DNA of 64,000 bases, taken from assembly GCA_024235875.1 (NCBI GenBank), contig JACKLP010000002.1, positions 62,001 through 126,000 of the forward strand. The letters run 5' to 3'. The position numbers and the translations under genes were made by a program. Of the stretch, positions 26,902 through 35,309 are shown piece after piece. The stretch's first letter is position 1, and every line of letters starts with the position of its first letter. The stretch is from Burkholderiaceae bacterium. GTDB lineage: Bacteria; Pseudomonadota; Gammaproteobacteria; Burkholderiales; Burkholderiaceae_E. The notes under the pieces are model-generated. The model was not told where the DNA came from, ran no database searches, and saw only the letters and a program-made list of their open reading frames with translations.

Positions 26902-28518
26902 CTACCACTTGCCGATGATCACGCCGCCGGCGTCGGCGGGGCTCGGGCGCGCCGCAATGTCGGCATCGCTGATCGCGATGCGATTACGCCGATGAATCAT
27001 CCAGTCGAAGATCATCGCGTAGTGCGCGTCGACGATGCCGGCATACCCCGGGTCGCGTCCGAGGTCGACCAGCTCGTGCGGGTCTTCCTGCAAGTCCCAC
27101 AGCAGCGGGGCGACACCCTTGCACACGTGCACGAGCTTGTAGCGCTCGGAGCGCGCCATCACCATCCGGGCATCGTGCTGGCCGATACCCAGGCGTCGGG
27201 CGGTGGGGTAGATCGAGTAGTCCATCTCGGCGAAGACGGCATCGCGCTGGGGCGCCTTTCCGCCGCGCAGCAGCCCGAGCAGTGAACGCCCCTCGATCAC
27301 GTGCGTGGCGACCTCGCCGCCGATCGCATCGATGAAGGTGGGCACCAGGTCCACGGCCTCGATGAGGTCGTCGCGAACCTCGCCACGGGGTGCCGCCGGG
27401 TCCGGGTCGTAGACGATCATCGGCAAGCGAACGCTGGGCTCGTACATGAACTCCTTTTCGCCCTGCCAGTGGTCGCCCAGGAAGTCGCCGTGATCGGCGG
27501 TGAACACGATCATCGTGTCCTCGAGCCGGCCGCTCTCCTTCAGGAAGCGCATCAGGCGGCCGACGTGGTCGTCGATCTGCTTCACCAGCCCCATGTAGGC
27601 CGGCAGCATGTTCTCGCGGAGCCGGTCGTCGGAGAAGGCGAGCGACTCCGGGTGCTGCTGGAAGCCGGCAAGGATCGGGTTGATGTCGCGCGCACGGCCA
27701 CCGGCCTGTTCGGAACGCTCCGAATCGGCGCGAATCGGCGCCTGGAAGTCGTCTGGGCCGAACATGTCGTGATAAGGGGCCGGTGCGATGTAGGGCCAGT
27801 GCGGCTTGATGTAGGACAGATGCAGGCACCAGGGCTGCTCGCCCTGCTCCCGAATGAACTCGATCGCCTTGTTGGTGGCGAATGGCGTCTCGGTGAATTC
27901 CTCGGGTAGCCGGGTGGGGCGATGCGCGTTGCGCATGTACCAGCCGCTGGCCAGCTCGCCGTTCTCGTCCTGGCCCGAGTTCGCCCATTCATGCCACGGG
28001 TTGAAGCCGTCGTAGCCCCTGCTGCGCAAGAAGACGTTGTACTCGAGGTCGGGCTTGACCTTGTGATCCGGGTGCAGGCCGTCGTCTCGCCAGTAGGGTT
28101 CGAATCCGCCCTGGGCGAGCAGCGCGCCGGTGCCGGTGTCGGGCGACAGGCCCAGGCGCGCGATCCCTTCGAGGTCGGCGCGATGATGGGTCTTGCCGAC
28201 GACCGCGGTGCGAACGCCCAGGGGACGCAGGTAGTCGCCCAGCGTGCGCTCGCCGACCGGGAGCTGGACGAAGTTCCAGGTCGCGCCGTGCGAGAGCGTG
28301 TAGCGGCCGGTATAGAAGGACATGCGCGACGGCCCGCAAACCGGCGCCTGGCAGTACGCGCGCGTGAAGCGCGTGCCCATCGCGGCCAGTGCATCGAGAT
28401 TCGGCGTGCGAAGCGCGCGGTGGCCGTAGCACGACAGGTAGTCGGCCCGAAGCTGGTCGGCCATGATGAACAAGACGTTGCGCACGCGGCGTGTCGTGCC
28501 ACCCAGTTGATCGGCCAT
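26902..28518 (-). CDS. Type I sulfatase / phosphonate-monoester-hydrolase-like enzyme
   Basis: This is a 538-residue alkaline-phosphatase-superfamily hydrolase. The formylglycine motif is VCGPSRMSFYTGR with Cys61 in C-x-P-S-R form, so maturation by a formylglycine-generating enzyme is expected. Metal ligands are visible: NVLFIMADQLRADYLSCYGH at the N-terminus and FTADHGDFLGDHW later. No signal peptide is seen, so it is cytoplasmic. The wording near the motifs is close to choline-sulfatase and phosphonate monoester hydrolases. It starts 27 bp after the Rieske ferredoxin stop on the same strand. That suggests desulfation of a substrate that the linked oxygenase then attacks (inference). Confidence 0.9.
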   Translation of the reverse strand: MADQLGGTTRRVRNVLFIMADQLRADYLSCYGHRALRTPNLDALAAMGTRFTRAYCQAPVCGPSRMSFYTGRYTLSHGATWNFVQLPVGERTLGDYLRPLGVRTAVVGKTHHRADLEGIARLGLSPDTGTGALLAQGGFEPYWRDDGLHPDHKVKPDLEYNVFLRSRGYDGFNPWHEWANSGQDENGELASGWYMRNAHRPTRLPEEFTETPFATNKAIEFIREQGEQPWCLHLSYIKPHWPYIAPAPYHDMFGPDDFQAPIRADSERSEQAGGRARDINPILAGFQQHPESLAFSDDRLRENMLPAYMGLVKQIDDHVGRLMRFLKESGRLEDTMIVFTADHGDFLGDHWQGEKEFMYEPSVRLPMIVYDPDPAAPRGEVRDDLIEAVDLVPTFIDAIGGEVATHVIEGRSLLGLLRGGKAPQRDAVFAEMDYSIYPTARRLGIGQHDARMVMARSERYKLVHVCKGVAPLLWDLQEDPHELVDLGRDPGYAGIVDAHYAMIFDWMIHRRNRIAISDADIAARPSPADAGGVIIGKW

Positions 28519-28545
28519 CTTCGCGTGTTCCTGTAGCGGGTCTCG

Positions 28546-28854
28546 TCAGTAGTCCAGGTAGACCGTGCCGTCCTCGACGACGATCGGCCAGGTTTTCAGC
28601 GCCGGGCATTCGGGGCCGGTCACCAGTGCGCCGCTGGCCAGGTCGAACTGCGCCTGGTGGAGCGGGCACTCGATGAAACCGTCCATCACGTAGCCCTCGG
28701 TCAGTTTCGCGTAGGCGTGGCTGCAGATGCCGTCGATCGCGAACAGGCCGGCCTCGGTTCGGCACAGCGCGATCGACTGGTCGCCGATCTCGATCTCGAG
28801 CGACTCGTCCACCTCGAGCATGGCGGCGGCTTCGGTCAGGTCGATCCGGGGCAC
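28546..28854 (-). CDS. Rieske-type ferredoxin, GTG start
   Basis: This is a 102-residue electron carrier of the naphthalene/biphenyl-dioxygenase ferredoxin type. Rieske ligands are CSHAYAKL and CPLHQAQF (C-x-H ... C-x2-H), and the protein ends with the usual beta strands (TWPIVVEDGTVYLDY). GTG 28854 is chosen because AAAGGAG lies 6 bp before it and the protein begins PRIDLTEAAAML. There is no ATG before the first conserved strand. It is the first gene of a two-gene unit with the sulfatase. It would pass electrons to the divergent oxygenase; no reductase gene is in the cluster. Confidence 0.9.
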   Translation of the reverse strand: MPRIDLTEAAAMLEVDESLEIEIGDQSIALCRTEAGLFAIDGICSHAYAKLTEGYVMDGFIECPLHQAQFDLASGALVTGPECPALKTWPIVVEDGTVYLDY

Positions 28855-28865
28855 GCGGGTCTCCT

Positions 28866-28897
28866 TTCGCGGTTCACGGGCTTCGCGGTTCACGGGC
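28866..28897. repeat. 16-bp perfect tandem duplication in the ferredoxin leader
   Basis: TTCGCGGTTCACGGGC occurs twice with no gap (28866-28881 and 28882-28897). The copy nearest the gene touches the ferredoxin ribosome-binding site. It may be a recent replication slip that lengthened the leader, or a duplicated regulator half-site. Confidence 0.8.
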
Positions 28898-28977
28898 GAA
28901 TCGCCGCGAATTCTATGGCGAATCCGGGGCACTTGCTGCGAAGACCGTACGGTACCGAAGTGAACTCCCGCAAGCAA

Positions 28978-29023
28978 TTGCGAATTCCGCAATAAATTGG
29001 AAGAATAGTCGCGAAATTCGCAA
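28978..29023. promoter_or_regulatory. Paired palindromic operator-like sites in the Rieske divergent promoter
   Basis: TTGCG-AATTC-CGCAA (28978-28992) and GCGAA-A-TTCGC (29011-29021) are palindromes with centres about 31 bp apart, close to three helical turns. TTGCGAATT (28978) and AATTCGCAA (29015) also form an outer inverted repeat. They lie in the only AT-rich patch between the divergent ferredoxin and oxygenase starts. The linked Lrp/AsnC gene is the natural candidate to bind here (inference). Confidence 0.6.
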
Positions 29024-29076
29024 GCCGGATTCGCCGCGCCGGGCGCGCGCAGGGATCCGGCACAACGGAGACTTCG

Positions 29077-30405
29077 ATGGACGCGTCGTTTCGCGACATG
29101 GTCGATGGCCGGACCGGGCTGATCGACCGGCGCATCTTTGCCGACCCGCTCGTCTACGAGCGCGAGCTTGCGCAGATCTTCGGGCGCTGCTGGCTGTTGC
29201 TCGGTCACGAGTGCCAGATCCCGAACGAAAACGACTACATGACCGCCTACATGGGCGAGGATCCGGTGATCGTCTCGCGCCTCGCCGGCGGCCGGATCGT
29301 CGCGCACCTGAACATGTGTCGCCATCGCGGCAACCGGGTCTGCCGCGCCGACAGCGGCAACGCGCGCAGCTTCACCTGTCCCTTCCATGGCTGGACCTTC
29401 GGCAACGACGGCCGGCTCGACCATGTCCCCGGCCTGGACGAGGTCTACTACGGCGAGCTCGACGTGGCGTCCAACGGCCTGGTGCCGGTGGGCCAGCTCG
29501 ACACCTACAAGGGCCTGATCTGGGCGACCTGGGACCGCGATGCGCCGCCCCTGCTCGACTATCTGGGCGACATGGCCTGGTACCTGGACCTGGTACTCGA
29601 TCGTCGAGAGGGCGGCATCGAATTCCTGCCCGGCGTCCACAAGTGGCAGGTGCATTGCAACTGGAAGTTCCCGGCCGACAACTTCATCGGCGACTCCTAC
29701 CACGGGCCGGTCTCGCACAAGTCGGCGTGGGTATCGGGCTTCGAGGGCCAGCCACGGCGCAAACCGGGCTACGGCTACGAGGGCTTTCAGATCAGTCCCG
29801 GAAACGGCCACGGGCTCGGCGCGCGCTGGGCGGAGTCGCCCGAGGAGTACGTGGCGATGGGCCTGCCCGAGTTCCAGGAATACGACCGTGCGCGCCTGCC
29901 CGAAGCCGAGCAGCGCCTGGGCCCGGTGCGCGCCTGGAAGATCTCGCCAATGCACGCGACGATCTTCCCGAACGTCTCGATCCTGTGGCAGGGCGGCACG
30001 ATCCGGGTCTGGCATCCGCGCGGACCGGGGCTCACGCAGGCCTGGGGCTGGTGCTTCGTCGATCGCGACGCGCCCGCGCCGATGAAAAAGATCGTGCGCC
30101 TGCACGAGACCCATCGCCACGGCACCAGCGGTACCTGGGAGACCGACGACATCGACAACTGGGTCATGAGTACCCAGGCCAGCCGGGGCCACGTCGCACG
30201 CGCCTATCCGGCCAACATCAGCATGGGCGTCGGGCACGAAAGCAGCTTCCCCGAGCTGCGCGGGCGGATCGGCAAGTTCCAGTCCGAGATCAACCAGCGT
30301 GCGTTCTACTCGCACTGGGCCGAGATGATGGCGAGCGAGGGCCGCTGGCCGGCGCTCGAGCGCGGTGGCGAATCGGTGGCCGAACGGGCCGCGGGAGGCC
30401 GGTGA
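29077..30405 (+). CDS. Aromatic-ring-hydroxylating dioxygenase alpha subunit (Rieske)
   Basis: This is the 442-residue catalytic subunit that adds oxygen to an aromatic ring using electrons from a ferredoxin. The Rieske cluster ligands are Cys81, His83 (CRHRGNRVC), Cys101 and His104 (CPFHGWTF). The mononuclear iron site is NWKFPADNFIGDSYHGPVSH, where Asp206 bridges and His209/His214 bind iron, in the same layout as naphthalene dioxygenase. A C-terminal Asp ligand is likely in DDIDNW. The length is standard. The beta subunit overlaps by one base (TGATG). The substrate cannot be fixed from sequence; a PAH- or biphenyl-like or aryl-carboxylate ring is likely. Confidence 0.93.
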   Translation: MDASFRDMVDGRTGLIDRRIFADPLVYERELAQIFGRCWLLLGHECQIPNENDYMTAYMGEDPVIVSRLAGGRIVAHLNMCRHRGNRVCRADSGNARSFTCPFHGWTFGNDGRLDHVPGLDEVYYGELDVASNGLVPVGQLDTYKGLIWATWDRDAPPLLDYLGDMAWYLDLVLDRREGGIEFLPGVHKWQVHCNWKFPADNFIGDSYHGPVSHKSAWVSGFEGQPRRKPGYGYEGFQISPGNGHGLGARWAESPEEYVAMGLPEFQEYDRARLPEAEQRLGPVRAWKISPMHATIFPNVSILWQGGTIRVWHPRGPGLTQAWGWCFVDRDAPAPMKKIVRLHETHRHGTSGTWETDDIDNWVMSTQASRGHVARAYPANISMGVGHESSFPELRGRIGKFQSEINQRAFYSHWAEMMASEGRWPALERGGESVAERAAGGR

Positions 30406-31076
30406 TGAGTGAGCAAAATCCCGACGGGCCCGCCGTGCGGATCAAGGTCGGCCCCAAGCGCAGCGCGCGGCCTCGTCCCGGGCAGGCCGAGCAGCCGGCG
30501 GCCACGGCGATCCCATCCACCGAGGCGCCCGAGCAAGACCTGGTCACGCAGCCGCTGGGCGCCACGGTCGAGGACATGTTGCTGTGGTTCGAGGTGCGCA
30601 ACTTCCTGTCCATGGAGGCGCGGCTGCAGGACGAGTGCCGCTTCCATGAATGGGTCGAGTTGTTCACCGATGACCTCACCTACTGGATGCCGGTGGTGAC
30701 CAATCGGGTGATCCCCGATCTGGGCAGCCGGGTCATGCCCTTCGGCGCGCTCGCTCACTTCGAGGAAACCAAGGCGACGCTCAAAGGGCGCGTGAGCCGG
30801 CTCGACACCGGCATGGCCTGGGCCGAGTCGCCGCCGTCGCGCACCCGTCACCTGGTGGGCAACGTGGAGGTGGAGCGCATCGCCGGCCGCGACGAGTTGC
30901 GCGTGCGCTCGGCCTTCATTCTGTATCGCACCCACATGGAGCTCGACGAGGACGTGATGGCCGGCTCGCGCGACGACATCCTGCGCCGCGTCGACGGTCA
31001 GTGGCGCATTGCACGACGCACCATCGTGCTCGATCAGTCCACGCTGTTGGCCAAGAACCTGGCCGTGTTCTTCTGA
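30405..31076 (+). CDS. Aromatic-ring-hydroxylating dioxygenase beta subunit
   Basis: This is a 223-residue structural partner of the alpha subunit (SnoaL/NTF2-like cone). The first ~50 residues are a Pro/Ala/Gln-rich extension; the conserved fold begins at VEDMLLWFEVRNFLSMEARLQDE. It continues through FTDDLTYWMPV, SRTRHLVGNVEVE and ends with RIARRTIVLDQSTLLAKNLAVFF, typical of this family. Translation is coupled to the alpha subunit through the shared TGATG. The long N-terminal tail is unusual, since most beta subunits start near the first helix. An internal later start is possible, but the coupling argues for 30405. Confidence 0.9.
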   Translation: MSEQNPDGPAVRIKVGPKRSARPRPGQAEQPAATAIPSTEAPEQDLVTQPLGATVEDMLLWFEVRNFLSMEARLQDECRFHEWVELFTDDLTYWMPVVTNRVIPDLGSRVMPFGALAHFEETKATLKGRVSRLDTGMAWAESPPSRTRHLVGNVEVERIAGRDELRVRSAFILYRTHMELDEDVMAGSRDDILRRVDGQWRIARRTIVLDQSTLLAKNLAVFF

Positions 31077-31092
31077 CGTACCGGGGCAGGAC

Positions 31093-31674
31093 ATGAGCCA
31101 GACACCCGCTCGCGCCCGAGGGCCGAGGCAAACCGCGGGCGGCAAGCCGCGCCGGGCCGCGCCGGGCCGAGCCGCCGCGAGCCGCGCGCCCGCCGTCGAG
31201 CGTACGCGCCTGACCGATCTCGATCGGCGCCTGATCGCCGAGCTGCAGCGCGATGCGCGCGAGCCGATGTCGCAGATCGCCCAGCGCCTGCAGGTGGCCG
31301 AGTCCACCGTCAGGCATCGGGTGAACCGCTTGGTCGACGATGGCCTGATCGAGTTCATGGCGGTGACCGATCCGCTGCGCCTGGGCTACCAGGAGATGGT
31401 GTTCATGACGCTGCGCGTCGAGCTCGACCGACTGCGCGATGTCGCCGAGCGGCTGCGCGCACTGCCGCACACCTTCTTCGTCGGCATCTGCACCGGGGGC
31501 GTGGACCTGCTGGTCGGTGCCGCCTTTCGTTCCAAGCAGGCGCTGCTCGAGTTCGTCACCGGCGAGCTCGCGTCGATTCCGGGCGTGCTGGCCGCCAATA
31601 CCTCCAACATCCTGGAGGTGGTCAAGCGCACGAGCGCCTTCGGCCTGATCCTGGAGGATCCGCCGAGCGCGTGA
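31093..31674 (+). CDS. Lrp/AsnC-family transcriptional regulator
   Basis: This is a 193-residue regulator with an unusual ~40-residue Arg/Ala/Pro-rich N-terminal tail. The AsnC helix-turn-helix follows: LTDLDRRLIAELQRDAREP, SQIAQRLQVAESTVRHRVNRLVDDGLI. A C-terminal RAM ligand-sensing domain (GYQEMVFMTLRVELDRLRDV ... GICTGGVDLLVGA) completes it. ATG 31093 starts 16 bp after the dioxygenase beta stop, so it is part of that operon and probably regulates it. The likely targets are the palindromes at 28978-29023. Confidence 0.9.
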   Translation: MSQTPARARGPRQTAGGKPRRAAPGRAAASRAPAVERTRLTDLDRRLIAELQRDAREPMSQIAQRLQVAESTVRHRVNRLVDDGLIEFMAVTDPLRLGYQEMVFMTLRVELDRLRDVAERLRALPHTFFVGICTGGVDLLVGAAFRSKQALLEFVTGELASIPGVLAANTSNILEVVKRTSAFGLILEDPPSA

Positions 31675-31680
31675 GCGAGC

Positions 31681-31701
31681 GCGGGCGCGACCCGCGCCCG
31701 C
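31681..31701. terminator. GC-rich hairpin between the convergent Lrp and CBS genes
   Basis: GCGGGCGCG (31681-31689) pairs perfectly with CGCGCCCGC (31693-31701) around ACC. It lies between two convergent stop codons. There is no clear T-run, so it would be a weak or factor-assisted bidirectional terminator. Confidence 0.5.
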
Positions 31702-31708
31702 GTCCGAT

Positions 31709-32296
31709 TCAGATCAGCGCGCGCTCGATCTCGGCGAAGCTGTCTGCGATCTCGTCGATCTGCACCGGCTTGCCGAGCTGGCGCTCGATCTGCGCGCGCG
31801 AGACGACGCCACGCACCATGCGCATGCCGTCGGGCTCGCATTGCACGGCCAGCAGGTGATTGCGACCGTGGCGCTTCAGGGTCGCGATCAGGTTGCCTAC
31901 GCGGGCGCGCTTCAGCTCATCGAGGTCCACGGCTTCGAGTTCATAGAGCGGAGTCATCAGGTCGGCCACCCGCAGTTCGTCGCGACCGACCATGCGCTCG
32001 CTTACGCGCTGCAGCGTCTTCTCGCCGTGCAGGTCGACGGTCGTGATCACGCCCTCGAGGCGTGGCATCGCCGAGACCACGAACAGCATGCGCACGCCCA
32101 GGTAGAGCATGTTCTGCTCGGCTTCGCGCAGCGACTGGCGCGGGTCGATCGTTGCCGCCTTGATCCTCGAGAGGTCGGTCATCACCCGGATCGCGGGCGA
32201 GTCGAGCGTGACCGGCTCATGATTCCACGGCGAGGCCCGTGCGATGGCGGCTTGCTCGGTGAGACGAAAGGTATGCAGTGGTGTGTCGGGATTCAT
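31709..32296 (-). CDS. CBS-domain protein
   Basis: This is a 195-residue soluble protein with two CBS-like repeats. Repeat 1 spans ~30-95 (RVMTDLSRIKAATIDPRQSLREAEQNML ... VSAMPRLEGVITTVDLHGEK); repeat 2 spans ~110-170 (VADLMTPLYELEAVDLDELKRARVGNLI ... VRGVVSRAQIERQL). CBS pairs bind adenosine nucleotides and act as energy or redox sensors. ATG 32296 is preceded by AGGAG at proper spacing; a longer frame from 32377 adds an Arg-rich non-conserved leader. It lies 90 bp downstream of the patatin gene and may share its transcript. Confidence 0.85.
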   Translation of the reverse strand: MNPDTPLHTFRLTEQAAIARASPWNHEPVTLDSPAIRVMTDLSRIKAATIDPRQSLREAEQNMLYLGVRMLFVVSAMPRLEGVITTVDLHGEKTLQRVSERMVGRDELRVADLMTPLYELEAVDLDELKRARVGNLIATLKRHGRNHLLAVQCEPDGMRMVRGVVSRAQIERQLGKPVQIDEIADSFAEIERALI

Positions 32297-32386
32297 GTCG
32301 ATGCTCCTGTGTTCGGTCGGGATTCGGGCCGGGCCGCGAGCCCGGATCGCGCCGCGGCCCCGTGCCGTGGCGCGCAAAGGGGGGCT

Positions 32387-33559
32387 TCACGGCGCCGCCG
32401 GCAGCGCGGCGGGGACCCGGCGATGGATGTCATGGGTCACGAAGGGTGAGTCCTCGTCGGGCAGCACGAGCCATTGCGGGTGCCGCAGCGTGCGGCGGGC
32501 GTCGTCCAGGCCCTCGCGCCAATGCATGCGCATCGTCCGGGCGCTGAACTCGAAGTCGCGCGTCAGTCCCTCGCGTGGGCGACGCTGGTAGATCAGGTGG
32601 ATCACGTTGCAACGCCGCGGCGACGCGAACCGGGCCGCCCGTCTCGCGAGCGGCCGTTGGCGATGCTCGGGCGGCAACAGCGCGAGCAAGGCCGAGACCT
32701 GGCGCCGGTGCTCGATCTCGCGCCCCATCAGGTCGGTGACCATGCGGGTTCGGCTCGAGTACTGGATGTCCTTCTGGCGATCCGAGACTTCGATCAGGCT
32801 CGTGGGCACGGCGCCGCGCGCACCCCAGAGGTCGACCTGGAAGACCAGCAGGTCGGTGTCGGGGCGCCCGCTGCGCAGGACCTCGAGCAGCGGCGTGTTC
32901 GAGACCAGTCCGCCGTCCCAGTAGGCCTCGTCATCCACCACGACGGCGGGAAAGCCGGGCGGCAGTGCGCCCGAGGCCATGAAATGCTCGGGCCCGAGTC
33001 GTTCGCGACGGTTGTCGAAATAGCGCATGTTGCCGGTCGCGACCTGGACGGCGCCGACCGATACGCGCATCGCGCTCGGGTGATTGAGCCGGTCGAAGTC
33101 GACGAAATGCTCGAGCGTCTCGCGAAGCGCGGCCGTGTCGTACCAGCTCGCCGACTGTGCGCTGCCCGTGCCGGGCAGTACCGGCGGCGCGAAGCGCGGC
33201 CAGAAGAACCCGTTCTGTCCCTCGGTCAACGCGCGCCATGACGCCATTGCGGCCATCCCTGTGCGCATGGCCTCGGGCATCGGCAGAGCCTGGGGCAGCG
33301 TGCACGCACCAGGGCTGCCGGGCTGGCGACAGATGCGCTGCCAGAAAGCCTCGAGCCGGCGCGTGCGCTGATCGGGCGCATTGCCGGCAATGATCGCGGC
33401 GTTGATCGCGCCGATGGAGATCCCCGCGACCCAGCTCGGCTCGATGCCGGCTTCGCCGAGTCCTTCGACCACCCCGGCCTGATAGCTGCCAAGGGCGCCG
33501 CCGCCTTGCAGCACGAGCGCGACCTCGTCGTAGCGTTTACACGAACGCGCGGCGTTCAT
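32387..33559 (-). CDS. Patatin-like phospholipase/esterase
   Basis: This is a 390-residue Ser-Asp dyad hydrolase. The oxyanion loop is LQGGGALGSYQAG, the nucleophile Ser lies in GISIG, and the catalytic Asp in DGGLVSN. No signal peptide is seen, so it acts in the cytoplasm. ATG 33559 overlaps the bdhA stop as ATGA, which indicates coupled translation; the ATG at 33571 inside bdhA is less likely. The last ~110 residues (RTMRMHWREGLDDARRTL) fit the patatin type with a DUF3734-like C-terminus often found beside 3-hydroxybutyrate dehydrogenase. A role in PHB or lipid turnover is inferred from context. Confidence 0.9.
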   Translation of the reverse strand: MNAARSCKRYDEVALVLQGGGALGSYQAGVVEGLGEAGIEPSWVAGISIGAINAAIIAGNAPDQRTRRLEAFWQRICRQPGSPGACTLPQALPMPEAMRTGMAAMASWRALTEGQNGFFWPRFAPPVLPGTGSAQSASWYDTAALRETLEHFVDFDRLNHPSAMRVSVGAVQVATGNMRYFDNRRERLGPEHFMASGALPPGFPAVVVDDEAYWDGGLVSNTPLLEVLRSGRPDTDLLVFQVDLWGARGAVPTSLIEVSDRQKDIQYSSRTRMVTDLMGREIEHRRQVSALLALLPPEHRQRPLARRAARFASPRRCNVIHLIYQRRPREGLTRDFEFSARTMRMHWREGLDDARRTLRHPQWLVLPDEDSPFVTHDIHRRVPAALPAAP

Positions 33560-34338
33560 TGCATGAACCATCCGTGACTCGCGACGATCGACTGTCCAGT
33601 GAGGGCGGCGCTCGGAAAGGCCGCCAGGAACAGTGCCGTTTGCGCGATGTCCTCGACAGTCGTGAAGCTCGCGTCGACGGTGCCGCCGAGCATCACGTCG
33701 CGGACCACTTCGTCCTCGGTGATGCCCAGGGTTCTCGCCTGCTCCGGAATCTGCCGCTCGACCAGTGGTGTGCGCACGAAGCCCGGGCAGATCACGTGCG
33801 AGCGCACGTGATGCTCGGCTCCTTCCTTGGCCAAGGTGCGTGCCAGCCCGAGCAGGCCGTGCTTGGCCGTGACGTAGGCCGACTTCAGTGCCGAGGCTTC
33901 ATGCGAATGCACGGAGCCCATGTAGATGATGGTGCCGCCGCGCCCGTCGGCCTTCATGTGTCGTAGTACGGCGCGCGTGGTCAGGAATGCGCCATCGAGG
34001 TGGATCGCCAGCAGTCGCTTCCAGTCCGCGAACGCGAACGTGTCGAGCGGGCTGACGATCTGGATGCCGGCATTCGAGACCAGGATATCGAGGCGGGCGC
34101 AATGCGCGATCGCCCGCCCGATGCCGTGCTCGACCTCGGCTTCGTCGGTCACGTCCATTCGCAGGCCGATCGCGTGGCCGCCTGCTTGCTCGATCTCGCT
34201 TGCCGCACGCGAGGCGGCGCGCGCGTCGATATCGGCGATCACGACGCTCGCGCCTTCGCTGGCGAAGCGATGCGCGATGCCCAGGCCGATACCACTCGCC
34301 GCCCCGGTGATCAACGCGGCCTTGCCCGATAGCTTCAT
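33556..34338 (-). CDS. bdhA: 3-hydroxybutyrate dehydrogenase (SDR)
   Basis: This 260-residue enzyme oxidises D-3-hydroxybutyrate to acetoacetate with NAD in polyhydroxybutyrate breakdown. It has the glycine motif TGAASGIGLGIA, active-site Ser in IYMGSVHSHEAS, and catalytic SAYVTAKHG (YxxxK intact). The family-specific segments CPGFVRTPLVERQIPEQA and LGITEDEVV are near-diagnostic of BdhA. It is the first gene of a coupled unit with the patatin. It is divergent from the YfdX gene, leaving a 202-bp promoter region. Confidence 0.93.
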   Translation of the reverse strand: MKLSGKAALITGAASGIGLGIAHRFASEGASVVIADIDARAASRAASEIEQAGGHAIGLRMDVTDEAEVEHGIGRAIAHCARLDILVSNAGIQIVSPLDTFAFADWKRLLAIHLDGAFLTTRAVLRHMKADGRGGTIIYMGSVHSHEASALKSAYVTAKHGLLGLARTLAKEGAEHHVRSHVICPGFVRTPLVERQIPEQARTLGITEDEVVRDVMLGGTVDASFTTVEDIAQTALFLAAFPSAALTGQSIVASHGWFMQ

Positions 34339-34540
34339 CGTCGACTCCTTCGATGTTCTTCGATGAAGCCGAGGCTATGGCGCGCGATGCGTATTCGGAT
34401 GACACCGACGATGACAGTTGAAACATGGCGCCAGTCCACGCGCCACGGTCGATCGACGTTCACGGCAACAGGTCCTCGAAGTCATTGAAGTGCCCGCCGG
34501 GCACGGGACCGACATCCGTAACCATCAAGAGGGAAATGCC

Positions 34541-35284
34541 ATGAAGCTCCAATCCATTACCCGTTCCGAACGCAGTCGATCCGCCGCCGGTCTGGGCGCC
34601 TACGCGCTCGCCGCGGCGCTGGGCCTGGCGGTCTTGCCGCCCTTTGCGAGCGCGACGACGCCGCCGGCCGCGACGCAAGACGCCGCCGCGAGTGCGACAC
34701 CCAGGACGGTTCTCTCCGACGCGGTGACCAAGGCGCTCGAAGATTTCTCGAAGGCCGGGCAGGATGCGATCGACAACGTGCGACTCGCGCGCCTGGCGCT
34801 GTTCGACGGCCGCACCGACGAAGCCGTGCGCGACATGAAGTCGGCACAGAAGTCGCTGGCGATCGCCAAGGCCGAGGCGCCCACGTTCTCGACCCGGACC
34901 GAGGTGAAGGTCAGCGGCAAGCTCGTCGGCGTCGACAAGGACCGGCTCCATTCCGACATGGTGCCGATCGACGGCGACCTGCTCGTCCAGGACAAGATGC
35001 GTCTGACCGAGAAGCACCGGCCCTTCCTCGAGAAGGCACGCGAGCTGCTCCACATGGGCGACAAGGCCTCGGCCGCGAAGGTGCTGAAGGCCGGCGACAT
35101 CGGGGTTTCGTACCAGCGCCACTGGCTGATGCTCTCGGATGCCGGCAAGAACCTCGACCAGGCGATCTCGCTGGCTGCCCAGAAGAAGTTCTTCGAGGCC
35201 AACCTGGCGCTCAAGGGCGTCGAGGACCAGGTGCTCTCGGACACCATCGACTTCGACGTGCCCCCGGCCAAGGCCGCTTCGTGA
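34541..35284 (+). CDS. YfdX-family periplasmic protein
   Basis: This is a 247-residue exported protein. The signal peptide (residues ~1-38) ends near PFASA, followed by an Ala/Thr-rich stretch. The YfdX core follows: alpha-helical DNVRLARLALFDGRTDEAVRDMKSAQKSL, then VPIDGDLLVQDKM and a final helical hairpin. The family is linked to acid and multidrug stress regulons in enterobacteria, but its biochemistry is unsettled. ATG 34541 has an AGAGGGA ribosome site. The DegP-like protease begins 25 bp downstream, so a shared envelope-stress operon is likely. Confidence 0.87.
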   Translation: MKLQSITRSERSRSAAGLGAYALAAALGLAVLPPFASATTPPAATQDAAASATPRTVLSDAVTKALEDFSKAGQDAIDNVRLARLALFDGRTDEAVRDMKSAQKSLAIAKAEAPTFSTRTEVKVSGKLVGVDKDRLHSDMVPIDGDLLVQDKMRLTEKHRPFLEKARELLHMGDKASAAKVLKAGDIGVSYQRHWLMLSDAGKNLDQAISLAAQKKFFEANLALKGVEDQVLSDTIDFDVPPAKAAS

Positions 35285-35309
35285 CCACGTGCCTTGAGAG
35301 GAGCCCGAC

